Below are positions 1 through 13,530 of a DNA stretch of 64,000 nt, piece by piece. The notes below the pieces were generated by a model. The model was not told the DNA's origin, did not search any database, and saw only the letters and a program-made list of their open reading frames with translations. Positions within the stretch are counted from its first letter, which is position 1. Every line of letters begins with the position of its first letter. Origin of the DNA: Hepsetus odoe (Eukaryota > Chordata > Actinopteri > Characiformes > Hepsetidae); contig CM029385.1 of assembly GCA_017165825.1 (NCBI GenBank), forward strand, positions 1,500,690-1,564,689, given 5' to 3'. Made by a program: the position numbers and the translations under genes.

Positions 1-2540
1 TGATCTCATTCGATACTAACATCTACTTGCAAGAGTCATCTTTCATTATTGCTTCTACAGTAAGAGAATTCAGTCCAAGAGCAGCAATGCTGGCCAAGGT
101 TGGCCATCAAGCTTGTGTTTAGGACTTCAAGACAATGTCTTCCACCTTTTGCTCTGGTGTAAGTGTTACTGAGCCATATCTTCAGGCATATCGCAAGAAT
201 AATCAATCACAGTTGAATTATCCTGAAAAGACACGACGAAACGGAATTAAGCTCGGCACTGCAGGCGAGGAAACAAGCCTGGCCTGACATTTGCAAAGCA
301 ACCTTTGTTGGCAGGAGTGCTGCAAAAAATCACTCAGATAAAGCCCCGTACTGTGCTTGGTTGGGGTTCAAAGCCAGAGTGGAAAGAAGAAATGTCTGTA
401 AGAATGGAAAAGGACTTTGGTTATCAGTTCAGAGGAATGTAAATTTCATTGGAGAGAAGAGGAACACGCTAGATAAGCGTTATCAGATCTGCGGAGGAAT
501 TCGATATTCGGAGTTTGACGTCACGGTCATTTGGCCCGGACTGTTCGTGCACTTGGGCGGTTACGATTGCGAACTAACCAATGAACTCACGAACTCGTGA
601 GCACTCGCGCATCGTACGGCGATAACTGGGGAGCAGTGCCTCATCGGTCAACCTGGAACGCCGTTATTCACTCTGCAGACACGCCACTTTCCTCAGGCAA
701 GGACGAGAGCTTCTCCAAACAAACACTGTCATCCGCCAAGCCTTTAAAAGTCCAGAACCTCAAACTGTATTAAGCTCCAAACACTAGGTAATGGAAAGGC
801 GCAAATCTCAAGAGATCTTCGTTCTTCCGTTCGGAAGGGAAAACACTGATCTCAGGAGTCGGTGGTTGATAATCTTTGATTTGTCCTTCATGTGACTTTT
901 TAAAAGCTTAAATACAAATAATTCTACAGAACTAACAAATGGGACTGCCAGATATCTTCAGTGCTTCTAGTTATGAAGCCCTTCTGTGCAAATTCTTCAT
1001 AATTAGCAATTTGCAACCCAGGAAACCGGACCAGTCCTCAGGCACCTGAAGGCTAACATTTTCTCATCAGTGTCCACTTTGGAAAAGAAGGTAAGTTCCC
1101 CTCTCAAGATCTCTCACGTCTGTTAGACTGGAGTCACTGGTCTGGAAATTGAGCAAAAGTTTGTCCATGCAACAACGAGCAAGCGGCACAAAGAGAGAGA
1201 AATGTGCAACAGCTACCAGATTTCAATCCAAATCTTCCAAATTAGGACTTTGCATACTGGGAAACAGGACTCGGGCACCTGAAGGCACCATTTCTCTCAG
1301 ACACTCATCATGGTGACACTGTTCGAACTCCAGCGGTTAGTGTGCAAGGGCCTCTCTCCTAGCTTACACTTTCAGACTCAATGCCTTCAAACAACACATT
1401 CCACTTGCTTGCTGAAAGGCTCTCTCTTTTTCTTTTCCTCCATGGAAAAGAGACCCCCCATGAAGGTGTCCTCTAACCTCAGCAAGTCTCACTTTCACTG
1501 TGGCGCTCTCCAGGGTGCTGGGGCCTAAGACATTCCTGGAACAACTACATATTAGGGGGGTTTTGTAAGGGTCTGCTCCAGGTCCAAGGACTGGTCTAAG
1601 GCACCCTAAGGTCGGTCCCGGGACAGGGGCTTTGTTAAGCTTCAGCAGTTGGAAGGAATGGGGCTTCACTTAATACTGTCAGTTGATTGGACCTGCTCTC
1701 AGCCCAGATCAGATTAAGCTCAGGGTAAGAATTTACAGTTCTCTTTTCTCTATTCTCCCTTCTCCCTCACCTTTTCCCTCGCACTCTGGCTCCTTCCCGG
1801 AGGCTTGTATAACCAGTGCTGTTTGGGGTCGTGCACAGAAGAGTGAAAGGTTGGACAAACACTCGGGCTGGAAGGCTGAAGAGGGGGCGTTTGGTTCCCT
1901 TATCGGAGTGATCAGAGAATGTGCCCTCTCCAGGGAGAGGAAGAATGTGTGTCTAACAGGCTCTGGCCTCAATAGCTGCAGCTATTTCAGCCCCAGCTCT
2001 GGGGGAGGCCTGAAATTGGCACCCATTGTCTTTCGCTGACACACACATAAAAAGCCTAAGAAAGACCACTTTATCTCCGTGTTAGTGCCTCAGTTTCCAG
2101 GCGATAGCATGGCTCAGACCCAGTGCGCCTCTTAAACTGGTATAAGCCGGGATTCAGCTGGACTTCAGACAAAAGTCTGCTGGTTCCTTCAAACAAAAGG
2201 CGCGAGAAGCCAGGCGTGACCCAGCATTCAGGTAGACAGACATTCGAGAGTTGTCTTTGGGACAGAAATTAGAGCAGGGTGTCCACATCTTACTGCGCCA
2301 TGTTTCCAAGGTAACGGTGCCCTCTTACCACACTGAAAAACTTGAAAACCTTGTTGTTTGCATCCCCTGGCGGGACTCTCTTTTCTGCTATTACTGCTTT
2401 GTTTTCTAAACCAAGATAGAGGCAAGATATGAATCATCTCCTCAGGGAATGCATATAGTACAGCTGGTCTGTCTGGCTTGTCAAAAACCAGTAACAAACG
2501 TGTCGAAACGTTAAGTTAGAAGATCATTGCCAATGAAGCG

Positions 2541-2757
2541 AAAGTGACAAATAGTCATTGTGAGCACACAGCACACGGTGCATTTTACTCTTCACACCAT
2601 AAAGCAGGGTGAAGCCATATATCTGGCACCCTAGGAGCGGCATTGGGGAAGGTACCTTGCTCAAGGGTACCTCAGGGCAACCTACTGATTTGGGATTTGA
2701 ACCCATGAGCTTCCAGCCCTGTGGCCTAATCTCTAACACTAGGCCACCACTGTCCCA
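2541..2757 (-). mobile_element. tRNA-derived SINE, family A, reverse
   Basis: Reverse copy from GTGACAAATAGTCATTGTGAG through TACCTTGCTCAAGGGTACC and GATTTGAACCCATGAG to ACTAGGCCACCACTGTCCC. Confidence 0.85.
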
Positions 2758-2965
2758 AAATAAATGGCCATTATAGGGATTGAGCCTGTGGCAGAGCTAA
2801 CCGGCTGACAGGCTGCAATCAAAGATTTAAAAAAAAAAGTGAACTTGCAACCGTTCCTGACAATCAGTGCGACTAGAAGGTCCATGCAGTGATGCAGGCA
2901 CCCCTGAAGGAGCATTGACTAACTGATAGTCCAAACCTCAGGGCTGAGCAATCACTTTTCTAGTG

Positions 2966-3150
2966 GGCTGCACCTCCAGTCCACCTGATGTTCATGTCTT
3001 TAGATGGTGGGAGGAACCCGGAGCTCCAGGAGGAAACACACATGGGGAGAACATGTCCACTCCACACAGAAAGGGCCTGGACCTCCAACCTGAGCATCAA
3101 ACCCAGAACCTTCTCACTGTGAGGCGACTGCACCACCGTGCCGCCCTTTA
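2966..3150 (-). mobile_element. Dispersed repeat family C, reverse (common teleost SINE-like element)
   Basis: CTCCAGTCCACCTGATGTTC, GAACATGTCCACTCCACAC and CTCACTGTGAGGCGACTGC match the plus copies at 33486 and 57413. The head resembles a tRNA with B box GGGTTTGATTCCC on the other strand. Confidence 0.8.
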
Positions 3151-3617
3151 CCCGATATTTCATTCTGCAAAAAATCCAGAAGGCGGCTGTTTGAAAATGT
3201 CAGGGACGTCCATGAACAAGCTGCTCCCCTGGCCTGACCTCCGATGTGTGTGGGCAGTGTGTGGGAGAGAAAGAGAGAGAGAAATGTTAGATACTGCTAT
3301 CTGTACATTCTTTCCTTCTATATTCTGTTCTATTGCTGATTTATTTCTTCCTGTGTTTTCAAAAGTTCCTCTCCAGTGATATTGCCAGCCTTATCTCATT
3401 CGTCCAGTAAACCCTCAGAAAAAAGGGAACGAGGTCACTCAAACATGTTTGGCTACAAGATTAAAGACCAGCTTCAGCAGCTCTGCCGGCATCTGTGAGT
3501 CAGAGATCAAGAGGAGAGAAGACGAGAACATTCGCTTATTAAGCAGCACCGATTTCACAGATTCCCTCACTTTCCCTGCAAGAGGCAACCTGGAAAACTG
3601 CTGAGGAGAAATGATGG

Positions 3618-4225
3618 CTGTGTGTGTGTGTGTGAGTGCGTGTGTGTGTGTGTGAGCACTGAAATTTGGATTTTATTAAATGATATCCCGCCCTGAAGAG
3701 CACAATTTCAAAAAAAAGGAATCAAATGAAATCAAAACCTGGTGACCATTAAGATGTCCTTATACGATGAATCAAAAGAATCAAATTGATTCAAACTGCG
3801 GTGCAAGTTAAATTTCATTCTGGCTCACTTCAAAAGGGATCAAACCTTTTTCATTTGAAATGATTTATTTCCAAAAGAAACCATTTGAATTGAAAACTGC
3901 AGATTTCATGCTCTGATGATTCATTTCAGAAAGAATCAAACTGAATGAAATCGCTGAAAAACTTGTAACGATTCATTTTGGGAAGAATCGCATGTATCGA
4001 ATTGTTTTTTTTTAATGTCGTAATGATTCACTTATTAAAGACTTAACTTGAGGATTCATGTGATTCATTTTTTTGGAATCAAAATGAAAAATACGATTCC
4101 ATGATGTAACCAAGCCTGTGACCTTCGGCGAGCGAGAAAGAGAAAAATAACACTCGTTTAAGGGAATCCCTCACTCCCACCTTACAGCAACACACTGGAG
4201 GCTGGCCTGACCTTCCACTCCCCTC

Positions 4226-4262
<37 letters not shown>
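3618..4262. repeat. Two GT microsatellites
   Basis: GT arrays at about 3618-3654 and 4227-4261 flank the GAATCAAA block. Confidence 0.85.
3670..4100. repeat. AT-rich block of short inverted GAATCAAA / TGATTCAT repeats
   Basis: About 430 bp in which GAATCAAA-like and TGATTCATTT-like words recur in both orientations every 15-40 bp. No coding frame or known element is seen. Confidence 0.5.
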
Positions 4263-4263
<1 letters not shown>

Positions 4264-6004
4264 TGAAAAAGATGCCAGATGTGGCCTCAGTTCTACCAAA
4301 TTCATCTCATATTTGTGCTCCATATGGTCAGCACATGTCGCCGTGTCACGGACCGCGAGCGCTGCTCGCCTTTCATTTCCACTCGTTTATTTATGTAAGC
4401 GTTTTCCAGAGCACTCCTTCTGTACCTCCTCCAGAGCTTATATAATATTTAACTATCCGACATTAGAGGAGGCACATGCCGCACTTTCTGGCCCAACACT
4501 CGGTTATTACTGACCACAGGAAACAAGCGTGGAAGAAAACAGCCATCTGGAACAGAGGTCTGGAATGAAAGACGTATCGGAGTGGAGGTCTCATCAACAT
4601 GTTGCATAAATGGACTTCTACATCAGAGCTTGATTAACCCAAAGTCTTGGCTCATAAGTGGCATTTTTGCAGCATTGCTTTGTTATTAGCGTGTAATTAC
4701 ACAAGTTATTACACAGTAATGGAACAGATTTTCAATCTGTACTTTCTGAATGTTTTGTCTGAGAAAATTCAAGACAATTACTATCAAATTCCATGTATTC
4801 AATTATAAAATGACATCATTTATTGATAAAGGAATAAATCAACCCATGTTTGGCAACGCAAACAGGGATGGACTGAAAGTCTCCACCCTGTCCCAGCAAG
4901 AGCCACGGCTGAGGAACGCTTAAGGTGTTTACACCGTTGGGGTCCTACGAGGGTTAAGGCCCATGGGTCCAATGTCCAGCAGTTATGGACAGTCTGCGGA
5001 GCTCAAAGCCCCTTTGTTAAGGGAACTCCACAACAGCATAGCAACACCTCCCAGACTGGAGAATGTTCTGGCCTGTGGCCCCTGTTGGCACGACCCCGAA
5101 CACTCGGAATGGGATTTCTCCAGCAGGCCTCGAACAGCGATAAAAAAAAAAAAAAAAAAAAAGAGGAAAAATGAGACACTGGCTTAAAAAAGCAGGGTGC
5201 AGCACCCTGCTCTCCTGCTTTGGAAAAAGAAATAATAAAGTGTGGGGGGGGAAGGTGAGGGAAAAATGTTGAACAGAGCCATGGAGTTTCCCATAAGCTC
5301 TAATGAGGGGCTTTCCCAGAAGCCCTGTCTTTTTTTTTTTTTTTTCCAGCGTTAAACAATGGACACCAATGAACGATGCAAACCATATGAGCCAGCGAGT
5401 CCACCCTGACGAGCTCATTAGAGGCCAATACGGTGGGACGCACGGCCTCGGGAGGACATCGATCAGCCTCGGTGTTTAACGGCCGCTTCCTCCAGATGTT
5501 CCAGATCAGAGAGATGACGAGGGACTGTGGGAGGTCGCCATGGCGACTATGGCCAACACACAAACGATGCGCTACAATCGCTTCAATGCAGAGTTCCGGA
5601 ACCCGGCCTGGGTTCTAGAACCCTGGGTCATTGTTTCTTTCTTTTTAATTAATTAATTTTTATTTATTGAAAGATCTTTGAGACTTTAATCTCATTTTAC
5701 CATGTGGACTGTGCCATTTTTTATAGATTGAGGTGCGAAAACCTTTGCACTTTCTCATTAATCGGGTGGAAAATGAAGCAGGACAGTGCGGGATGCAGCT
5801 CAGGGTCACTGTGTAGGAAGCGGCCGATGTTATAAAGTGTTTTGAGACTTTTGTCTTTTTAATTTGGGGTCCGATAACAGCAAAAACCGATGAACAAGGT
5901 GCCTCGTGAACGCAGACTTCTTCTCAAACAGCCGACCTTTTACACACTTCCACCACTGAGTCCACACATGCCTTAGCAACCATCCAGAGTGAGGTGGTAT
6001 AAAT

Positions 6005-6006
<2 letters not shown>

Positions 6007-6066
<60 letters not shown>

Positions 6067-6157
6067 CAAACCTGGACACTCAGTAGTGCAGGCACAAACC
6101 GCTTCCAGATACTTATGGGAATAGCTACAGTGTTTTTGCTGAGGCCCTCCCATTCGT

Positions 6158-6198
<41 letters not shown>

Positions 6199-6369
6199 TG
6201 TCCAATCAGTCATTTCAGGAAATAGCTCACCAGATTTGCCAGTGATTAACTGCACACATTTGCAGATGACAGAGCAAAAGATTACACCCATCACAAAGAA
6301 AGGAGAAAAAAGAAGAAAGAGAAACACACATTCACTCATTCTCTCTCTTGCTCTAAAACACCCACCCAA

Positions 6370-6419
<50 letters not shown>

Positions 6420-6543
6420 GCAGTGGCTAATTTGAAGTGATGTAACAGCCACATATGTAATTCCATCCTTCCTCTGTAATACAGAGACAGGCAGACATTC
6501 CACGTGTCTGGACGCAAAGCTGCAGCATTCAGGGGCTTTTTAC

Positions 6544-6588
<45 letters not shown>
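6007..6588. repeat. Cluster of four CA/GT microsatellites
   Basis: A GT run at 6007-6065, then CA runs at 6159-6195, 6371-6418 and 6546-6588, all in under 600 bp. The long 'cysteine-valine' or 'histidine-threonine' open frames over them are artefacts. Confidence 0.95.
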
Positions 6589-6594
<6 letters not shown>

Positions 6595-6919
6595 TAACTT
6601 GCATGCTACAATGATCACATACCATCACACACAAAAATAGCCTTCAGTCGTGGTTCCTCCGGCAGAAATCTTGAGTGGATTTTATTTATAAACCTTTTCT
6701 CCCCTGAGGAACCTGATCACTAAGGGCCTAAAGGTCCCTGTAGCGAAAAAGCAGCAGAACGTGTTCATTCAGCTCTAACTTCGGAAAACTCCAGGGTTTG
6801 GTCTAAAGGTGATAAGAGCTCTAATAATACTAGCTGATGATTTGATTTGCTTTAAAGACTAATATCAGTGTTAGATGCCAAACATAGTCCAACATCTCCG
6901 TCCATCCATCTGCTTTTCC

Positions 6920-7110
6920 TAACCTCTGGCAGGGGGTTCCTAACCGTTGCAAGTCCAGAAACACACTCCGGGGGCAGTATCTCAAGCTCACCCTCTCTAT
7001 GGACCATAGGAGGAAGCCAGAGCTCCTGGAAGAAGCCTACACAGAGAACCTGCACCCAGAATGGACCTAGACTGGGAATCGAACCCACAACCTTCTAGCT
7101 GTGAGGTCGC
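6920..7110 (-). mobile_element. Dispersed repeat family C, reverse, diverged
   Basis: AGGAGGAAGCCAGAGCTCCTGG, GGGAATCGAACCCACAACC and AGCTGTGAGGTCGCAGC are recognisable. Confidence 0.65.
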
Positions 7111-7277
7111 AGCTCTCAAACTTCATCTGAGGATTCTCCAGTGGGTGGGGTAAAATACTATGGACCAGTAACACCAACCACCTTCTGTTCTTGTTCATCC
7201 ATGATGGATGGATGGGTGTCTCTCGCTACCTACATTGATCAGAAATGAATGGGAGGTGGAATGGAAAAGAAAAATTT

Positions 7278-7491
7278 CAGCACACAGTGAACCACGACGA
7301 AATACATCCTCCCAATTTAACTCACACATACCATCCAGCAATGGGCAGCAATATCCAGCACTCGGGGAGCAGTGATGGGGACGGTACCTTGTTCTAGAGT
7401 ACCTTAGAGTAACCTACTGGTCTGGGATTCAAACCCACAACCTTCCAATCCTGGGGCCTCATCCCTAAACACTAGACCCTCACTGCCCCAG
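7278..7491 (-). mobile_element. tRNA-derived SINE, family A, reverse
   Basis: Shares GGGGAGCAGTGATGGGGAC, GGTCTGGGATTCAAACCCAC and CTAAACACTAGACC with the other reverse copies. Confidence 0.85.
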
Positions 7492-7805
7492 TATAGAAGT
7501 GTATAAAAAGTACAGAAGTGTGTGATTTGGGACACACGTCATTGAGAAACTTCAGCAGTTTGGAGTGCTCCTCCTCGCCTAGAGCTCCGCCCACTCGATC
7601 CAGCTCATGGGGTTAGAGTTCTCGTTAACATGTCCTGGGCGCACTTCTGAGTCCGGTTCTGTCTTCAGGACTACTTGCTGAGCAGCGGAACCGCCATCCA
7701 TTCAAGGAATGTTCACTTATCGGACCCTATAGCTCATACCTTCCCAACCTCATGTGCTTTGTGCTGCGCAGATTCCCCGTGCACTTGGGCTGAACTTATT
7801 TTATA

Positions 7806-7808
<3 letters not shown>

Positions 7809-7859
<51 letters not shown>

Positions 7860-7873
7860 ACACACACACACTT
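7809..7873. repeat. CA microsatellite
   Basis: A 65-bp CA run with one CCCA interruption. Confidence 0.95.
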
Positions 7874-8798
7874 TCCATCCCATGAAAAACGTGCCCATAC
7901 TGGTATAATGTAAATCTGCCTCATTAAATAACAAGGCTGTTAAATGTATTATAAATGTACTGACTCTAATTTTCTGCTAAAACGACTCGTTGTTCTACCT
8001 CTACTGTTGAACTGTGCTGTTACCAGTGAACGGCTAGACTTCGCCCTCCATTGTTGCCTTTAGGGCTGAAAAATTCACTGTTTAAATATCAAAACTGCAC
8101 TTTAAAAGAGTGCAATTTTCAACAGCTGCAATGCTGATTACATTCTTGTCCATGTCAACATGCTGAAATTGGGGGATTTTATTCATAAAATGTAAAAATG
8201 CAACGCTTGCAAAGTCTGGTACATTATATTTAGCACCCCAAACTAAAATGATTGCAGTGAAAAAGATGATTTAAAGAAATGGATCACACTTAAATGACTT
8301 TTAGCCCTTATGGCCACCTTGAGCACCGGAGACAAGGCTGTTCATTAAGCCATGAAACTGCATTTGTCTTCCTGCAAACTGTCTTAAACGATTACTTTGG
8401 GTGATCTGGGAAAGCTGTTGTTTGAGGTAAAAAAAAAAAACCCAACAATTCCGATCGAGACCGAATCGAATCACTGTTTAAAAGAAAATGACCTGAAACA
8501 TTGGGGCGGATTCCAGAGCAGCACAGCTGCAGGTTTGTCTGGGGAAGAAAACCTGAGCGAATGTTAAAAAGAAATCTTATGAAGTGAGATCACATCAGGC
8601 TTCTCTGGTTTATCTGATGAAAAGTCAGAGTCCCCTCGGAGATGCTTTCATTCCCTGAATTCCTGCTCTTTTGGGATGGGTGACTTCATAGGGATCAGGG
8701 AAGCCAATGGAAAAACACCCCGGGCCTGCCATTCAGCGTCGAAGCGTCTGGAATGTAAGCTCAGGCTTGTGTGTGTGTCTGTGCTCCTGCAAGACTGT

Positions 8799-9307
8799 GT
8801 ATGTGTGTGTGTGTGTGTGTGTGTGTACACATTTACTCACACACACACCTTAATTAAGCTCCACAGACTCCAGTCGGTGATCAATAAATCGGGGCATATA
8901 GACACTAGTGTACAGTTTAAAGGCAACATCCTGGAATAATAACACACCTTCCTCACTTTTGGCTCCTAAACTGCAGCGAAAACCACCCGTTTTCAACAGG
9001 CCGTGATGTCAGAGGTGCATCACAAAGCAGCCAATATGAAAAGAGGTCATTTGCATATGAGCTCTGAAGTAACAAAAACGGCTGGAGTGACTGAAAAAGA
9101 AAAAAGAGAAACGTTAAAATGCAACTGTGCCAAAAATTAGCCAAACATTACAAGTGGAACTGGGAATATGGGCTAAAAGAGAGACGAGACGAGACGAGAC
9201 GAGATGTAGGAGAGAGGAGAGGAGAGGAGACGAGGAGGAGGAGATATAGGAAAGAAGAGAATCCCTCAATGAACATTATTTATAGTACACCAGAGACCAC
9301 TGGAATG

Positions 9308-9344
<37 letters not shown>

Positions 9345-9439
9345 CAGGGGCCGATGGTATGTGCACATATCTGGATAAATGAAAACATGATTCGGGTATC
9401 CACACACATCCAAGACAATATGTGTGCACAAGCGCATAT

Positions 9440-9487
<48 letters not shown>

Positions 9488-9566
9488 CAAATAACATTCT
9501 TCAGATAGCTGATATTCTTCAGACTGTATTCTGCACACTAGCCTAACTTTCTTCCATCAGTAACGA

Positions 9567-9597
<31 letters not shown>

Positions 9598-10089
9598 GTA
9601 TGGTATGATTTACTGTGTAATTACATGTTAATGTTAGGTTGTTAAGTGAACGCAACACAAAGCAGCGGTGGCCTAGAGGTTAGGGAGTTGCCCCTGCATC
9701 GGAAGATTGTGGGCTCGATTCCCTCACCAATAGCATGCCCTGAGGTACCCTTGAGCAAGGTACCGTCCCCATCACTGCTCCCCGGGCGCTTTCAATAGCT
9801 GCCCACTGCTGCACGCTGTTTGAGTGCATGGGTTAAATGCAGAGGTCCAATTTCATTGTGGTTCACCATGTGCTGTGCTGTCACCGAGGGTTGTCACTTT
9901 CACAAACTGCCCCTCATGGTCACACGGTGTCACTGTGCCAGACATTAGTGACCCCTCTGCTCAAGCAGGGTCACATGATCCGACTGAGAACAGCGTTCGA
10001 ACTCAGAAAACTGACCCGTCAGCTGTCAGGAGCACCAGCGTCATGGCTCACTCGGGTGGGAACAGGTGACGTTTATGGGCTAATGGCTC

Positions 10090-10125
<36 letters not shown>
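8799..10125. repeat. Five CA/GT microsatellites and a GAGAC/GGAGA tract
   Basis: GT at 8799-8826, CA at 9308-9340 and 9450-9483, GT at 9568-9595 and 10092-10125. 9178-9245 is a purine-rich GACGA/GGAGA tract. Confidence 0.9.
9661..9904 (+). mobile_element. tRNA-derived SINE, family A, near full length
   Basis: The best copy of the commonest SINE here. The A box is TGGCCTAGAGGTTAGG and the B box GGGCTCGATTCCC. Then come CTTGAGCAAGGTACCGTCCC, CACTGCTCCCCGGGCGC and the TTGTCACTTTCAC end. RNA polymerase III promoter boxes identify a tRNA ancestor. Confidence 0.88.
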
Positions 10126-10126
<1 letters not shown>

Positions 10127-11289
10127 ATGGATTATTGAGCCTGTTCAGACTGATGTCACTAGACTAGAAGTGGCTGTGATGTCATTGGCTCTACAGAATG
10201 GGAGTGACATCTGGTTCTCTGCCCTCTTTAACCTCCGCCTGGAAAGCATATGTTATCCCTCGTTCACACACGACGAGATCAACCCCAGTACTGGTGCAGA
10301 CGGTTTAGGTAAGCAGGTCTGACGGGACGGACCACAGGAGGTAGGCAGAGGGAATCCCCTGCTCGATCGCTGGATCCCAGGATTGATTAAAACATGTAAA
10401 CATACAGAACAATGTCCAAATACAAGCTGTGGGACGCAGTGCAGAGAATCGGGTCGCGTATGCATTTTCGGTGTGGGACGCCTTCACACCCGCTGGAAAT
10501 ACTCTGTGTGGTTTAGGCGAAGGGTGGCGCTTGAGGAGGTGCGACGTGACGCGATTGCACTTCCTAATTTGTCTCTTGCTGTTCTTTGAATTTGACGATT
10601 TTCAGCAAGTTCCCAAATCTCAGCTCGCCAGTTAAACCCTTTTAGGGGTGTGTTTAAGTAAGTGACCCCCGATGTTTGTTTTCTTTCTGTTTGACTCTAG
10701 TCGAAATGAAGAAAGAAAGATCTATTCATCTTGTGGAGAAAGACTCCCTCACTAAATAGCTTCCACAAAAACACCCCAGAACGACATGGTAAAGATACAT
10801 GATAACTAAGAACGAAGTACTGGTGTCCATTCTTTCATTCCGTCCCCAGAGACGAAGTCTACCGTCTCCTCCTCTGGACGGCAGAAGGAGGCTTTGTTTT
10901 GTCCTCCAAGTGGGCGGGGCTTTCGGGCTTTGATGTCAGGTAAAATCTATCAATGCCTCTCTCTCGTTTTAGAGCCTTAATTTCAGTAAAGTGTCTTTTT
11001 GAAGGCCCAGTTACAAGCCTGAGCCCAGTGTGACACAAACGCTGATCGGAATCGCAGGAGTTGGAGCCGATCGGAGATTCAGAATCCACAGCCGGAATCG
11101 GGAGCAGGTCCAGGTCGTCCCGAGGCAGACGTGTTGTCACAGGAACGGCATGTGGAGGTGCGGCGTGGGACAGGCCCCTACGAAGCTCCGGTATGGGACA
11201 GGTGCATTCTGGGATCCCTCAATTGAACCCCCCCAAACATCTGTCCGTTAAAACACACAAAAAAAAAAACCTGGAAAAGGCCCCTCCCA

Positions 11290-11300
11290 CAGTGTGTATA

Positions 11301-11337
<37 letters not shown>

Positions 11338-11737
11338 CTTGTGTGTTTCTGTCATTATCATTCTTGGAGTAGCTTATGTTTGAAGTCAGGTTCCAGACTG
11401 AGGGGGAGCAGTGAGGAGCTGATGGAGAAACCAGGAGTGTGTGTGTGGACGGATACACAAAACCAGGCCCAGACCCTCTAGTGCTTTCTGTCTGCTCCTC
11501 TCAACCTCACACACACACACAGACACACACACACACACACACTCATACACACACTCATACACACATGCTCTGAGAGTAGTGTGACGTGACCTCAGAGCCC
11601 GATCGGTGTGATGAGACATAAACAAATCCTCTGGAAGAAACGGAGCAGAGTTAAAGCCACAGTCACGCCCAGGTTTGGGAATAAAATCAGGTCCTTCATT
11701 CTGAAATACAGAAACCCGAAAACCAAACTCTTTTCCC

Positions 11738-11780
<43 letters not shown>

Positions 11781-11881
11781 GTTTTCCTATAACTAAGGGT
11801 TTACACTGGATTAAGTCTCATTTCTGTAAATAAAAGGAGAGAAAAGTCAGACAGCAGACTCTGTCTCTCTCTCACTGCCTT

Positions 11882-11914
<33 letters not shown>

Positions 11915-12187
11915 GTTCGTCTGTCTCGCTGCCTGTCTCTTGGTCTCTCTGTTTACTTGTCTTTCTCTCTCTCCATCCCTCTCTTTGAGGCCACAGGGTG
12001 TGAATCATCAAACCTGCCCAGGCCCCCAGTGCAAAGGTTATAAAGGAAACAATTACATCACCACACACACACACGCCAATAGAGCATGTGTGTGCTGTTT
12101 ATAGGGGATGGTGTGAGGAGATGTCACACAGAGGCCTGATCATAAATCACAGCAGGTCAGAGGAGCTTCTCTCTCTCGCTCTCTCTC

Positions 12188-12229
<42 letters not shown>

Positions 12230-12239
12230 GCTCTCTCTC

Positions 12240-12283
<44 letters not shown>

Positions 12284-12424
12284 CTAATCCTGTCCTGTTT
12301 CATTGCATTCTATTCGATTCTATTTGATTCATCTGGTAAACAACAATATTCCTGCCAGCTTTGATGCTCAGACCCATAAAACCTTTGCTTCTCCAGCTGT
12401 TTAACTGCCTGTGCTCCCTGTCTA

Positions 12425-12475
<51 letters not shown>

Positions 12476-12549
12476 TAATATTTAATATGCTTAATTAAAC
12501 AGATAAAGAGGATGTTTTTCTCCTGATTAGTCAGCTGAGTGTGTGGCAG

Positions 12550-12583
<34 letters not shown>
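11290..12583. repeat. Simple-sequence block: GT, CA, CTGT and CT arrays
   Basis: GT at 11292-11345, CA at 11507-11564, (CTGT)n at 11737-11777, CT-rich tracts at 11863-11985 and 12168-12285, CA at 12432-12474 and 12551-12583. Confidence 0.92.
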
Positions 12584-12585
<2 letters not shown>

Positions 12586-12750
12586 AAGTTCGGCAGGAGG
12601 CTCTGACGGCTCAGAGTCAGGTGCTGTGTTGTGATGGCCAGCTTTAAAGGCGGAGGTCAGTCGACAGGAAACACTCATTAATTGAAGATGATTGCTTCAT
12701 GCGCAGCGCTCAGCTCACACACACCTGAGTGTATCTGCACTGTCAGGTGA

Positions 12751-12866
12751 CCCAGAAGTGTCCTCGTCCTCCAGCTGAGAGGGAGTTACGTTATGTTGAT
12801 TTCAAGCCGCTGATCCTTCCGGCTCTGCTCAGCAGAGAGGAATCATCACATCCATCACGGGACACA
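12751..12866 (+). repeat. Unnamed 115-bp dispersed repeat, copy 1
   Basis: Shares CCCAGAAG, CCAGCTGAGAGGGAGTTACG and GATCCTTCCGGCTCTGCTC with 45711-45848, 33 kb away and in the same orientation. No family is recognised. Confidence 0.7.
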
Positions 12867-13489
12867 CCCCCCCCTCCCCCTCCCCCTCCCCCGCCCTTCT
12901 GACTGGAGTTATGAGTCTGGACTAGGTCTGGGATGATCCTGCAACATACTGGACTCATGAGTCATCTTGCAGTTCATGAATCAAAAAGAGATACAAGCAG
13001 TAAGCCTGTTATTATTAAGCTTGTATTTTTACCGACTGACTCACTTCCGATGTCTCCCCCAGGCTGGGTCTCCTCCATCGCGTCCTCAAGGCAAGATCTT
13101 TCTCAGCTTCTGCATCTCCATCAGCTCAACACTCTTGCAGGAGAACACTACCGACCTGCTCTGTTATTTCAGTGAACACAGTGGTCCTGAGGGAGCGGCC
13201 CAAAATATCAATCTTTGAATCACTGTTTCAGAACATGAGAAGTGAGAAGCAAAAGATCGTTGGTTTCTCCAGTGGGAACCATGACGACATAAGTGCCACA
13301 TCTTTCTTCTTTACCTCCGTTGCACAGCCCCTCCTCCGCTGATTCCAGTTCTTGGACTGGGACTCCAGAGCTTCAAAGAATCCCCAACAGAACTGGATCA
13401 CGAGCCGGGTGCTTGTTGGCGTAAAAGGGCTCTTTGGGTCACACAATGAAACAGAACTTGTAAAACTTAGTAGAGCTGGGATTCTGCTG

Positions 13490-13491
<2 letters not shown>

Positions 13492-13530
<39 letters not shown>

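Noticed and set aside
6004..6417. Cys-Val and His-Thr repeat proteins
   Set aside because: Translations of CA/GT microsatellites. The same applies to many other frames in the window.
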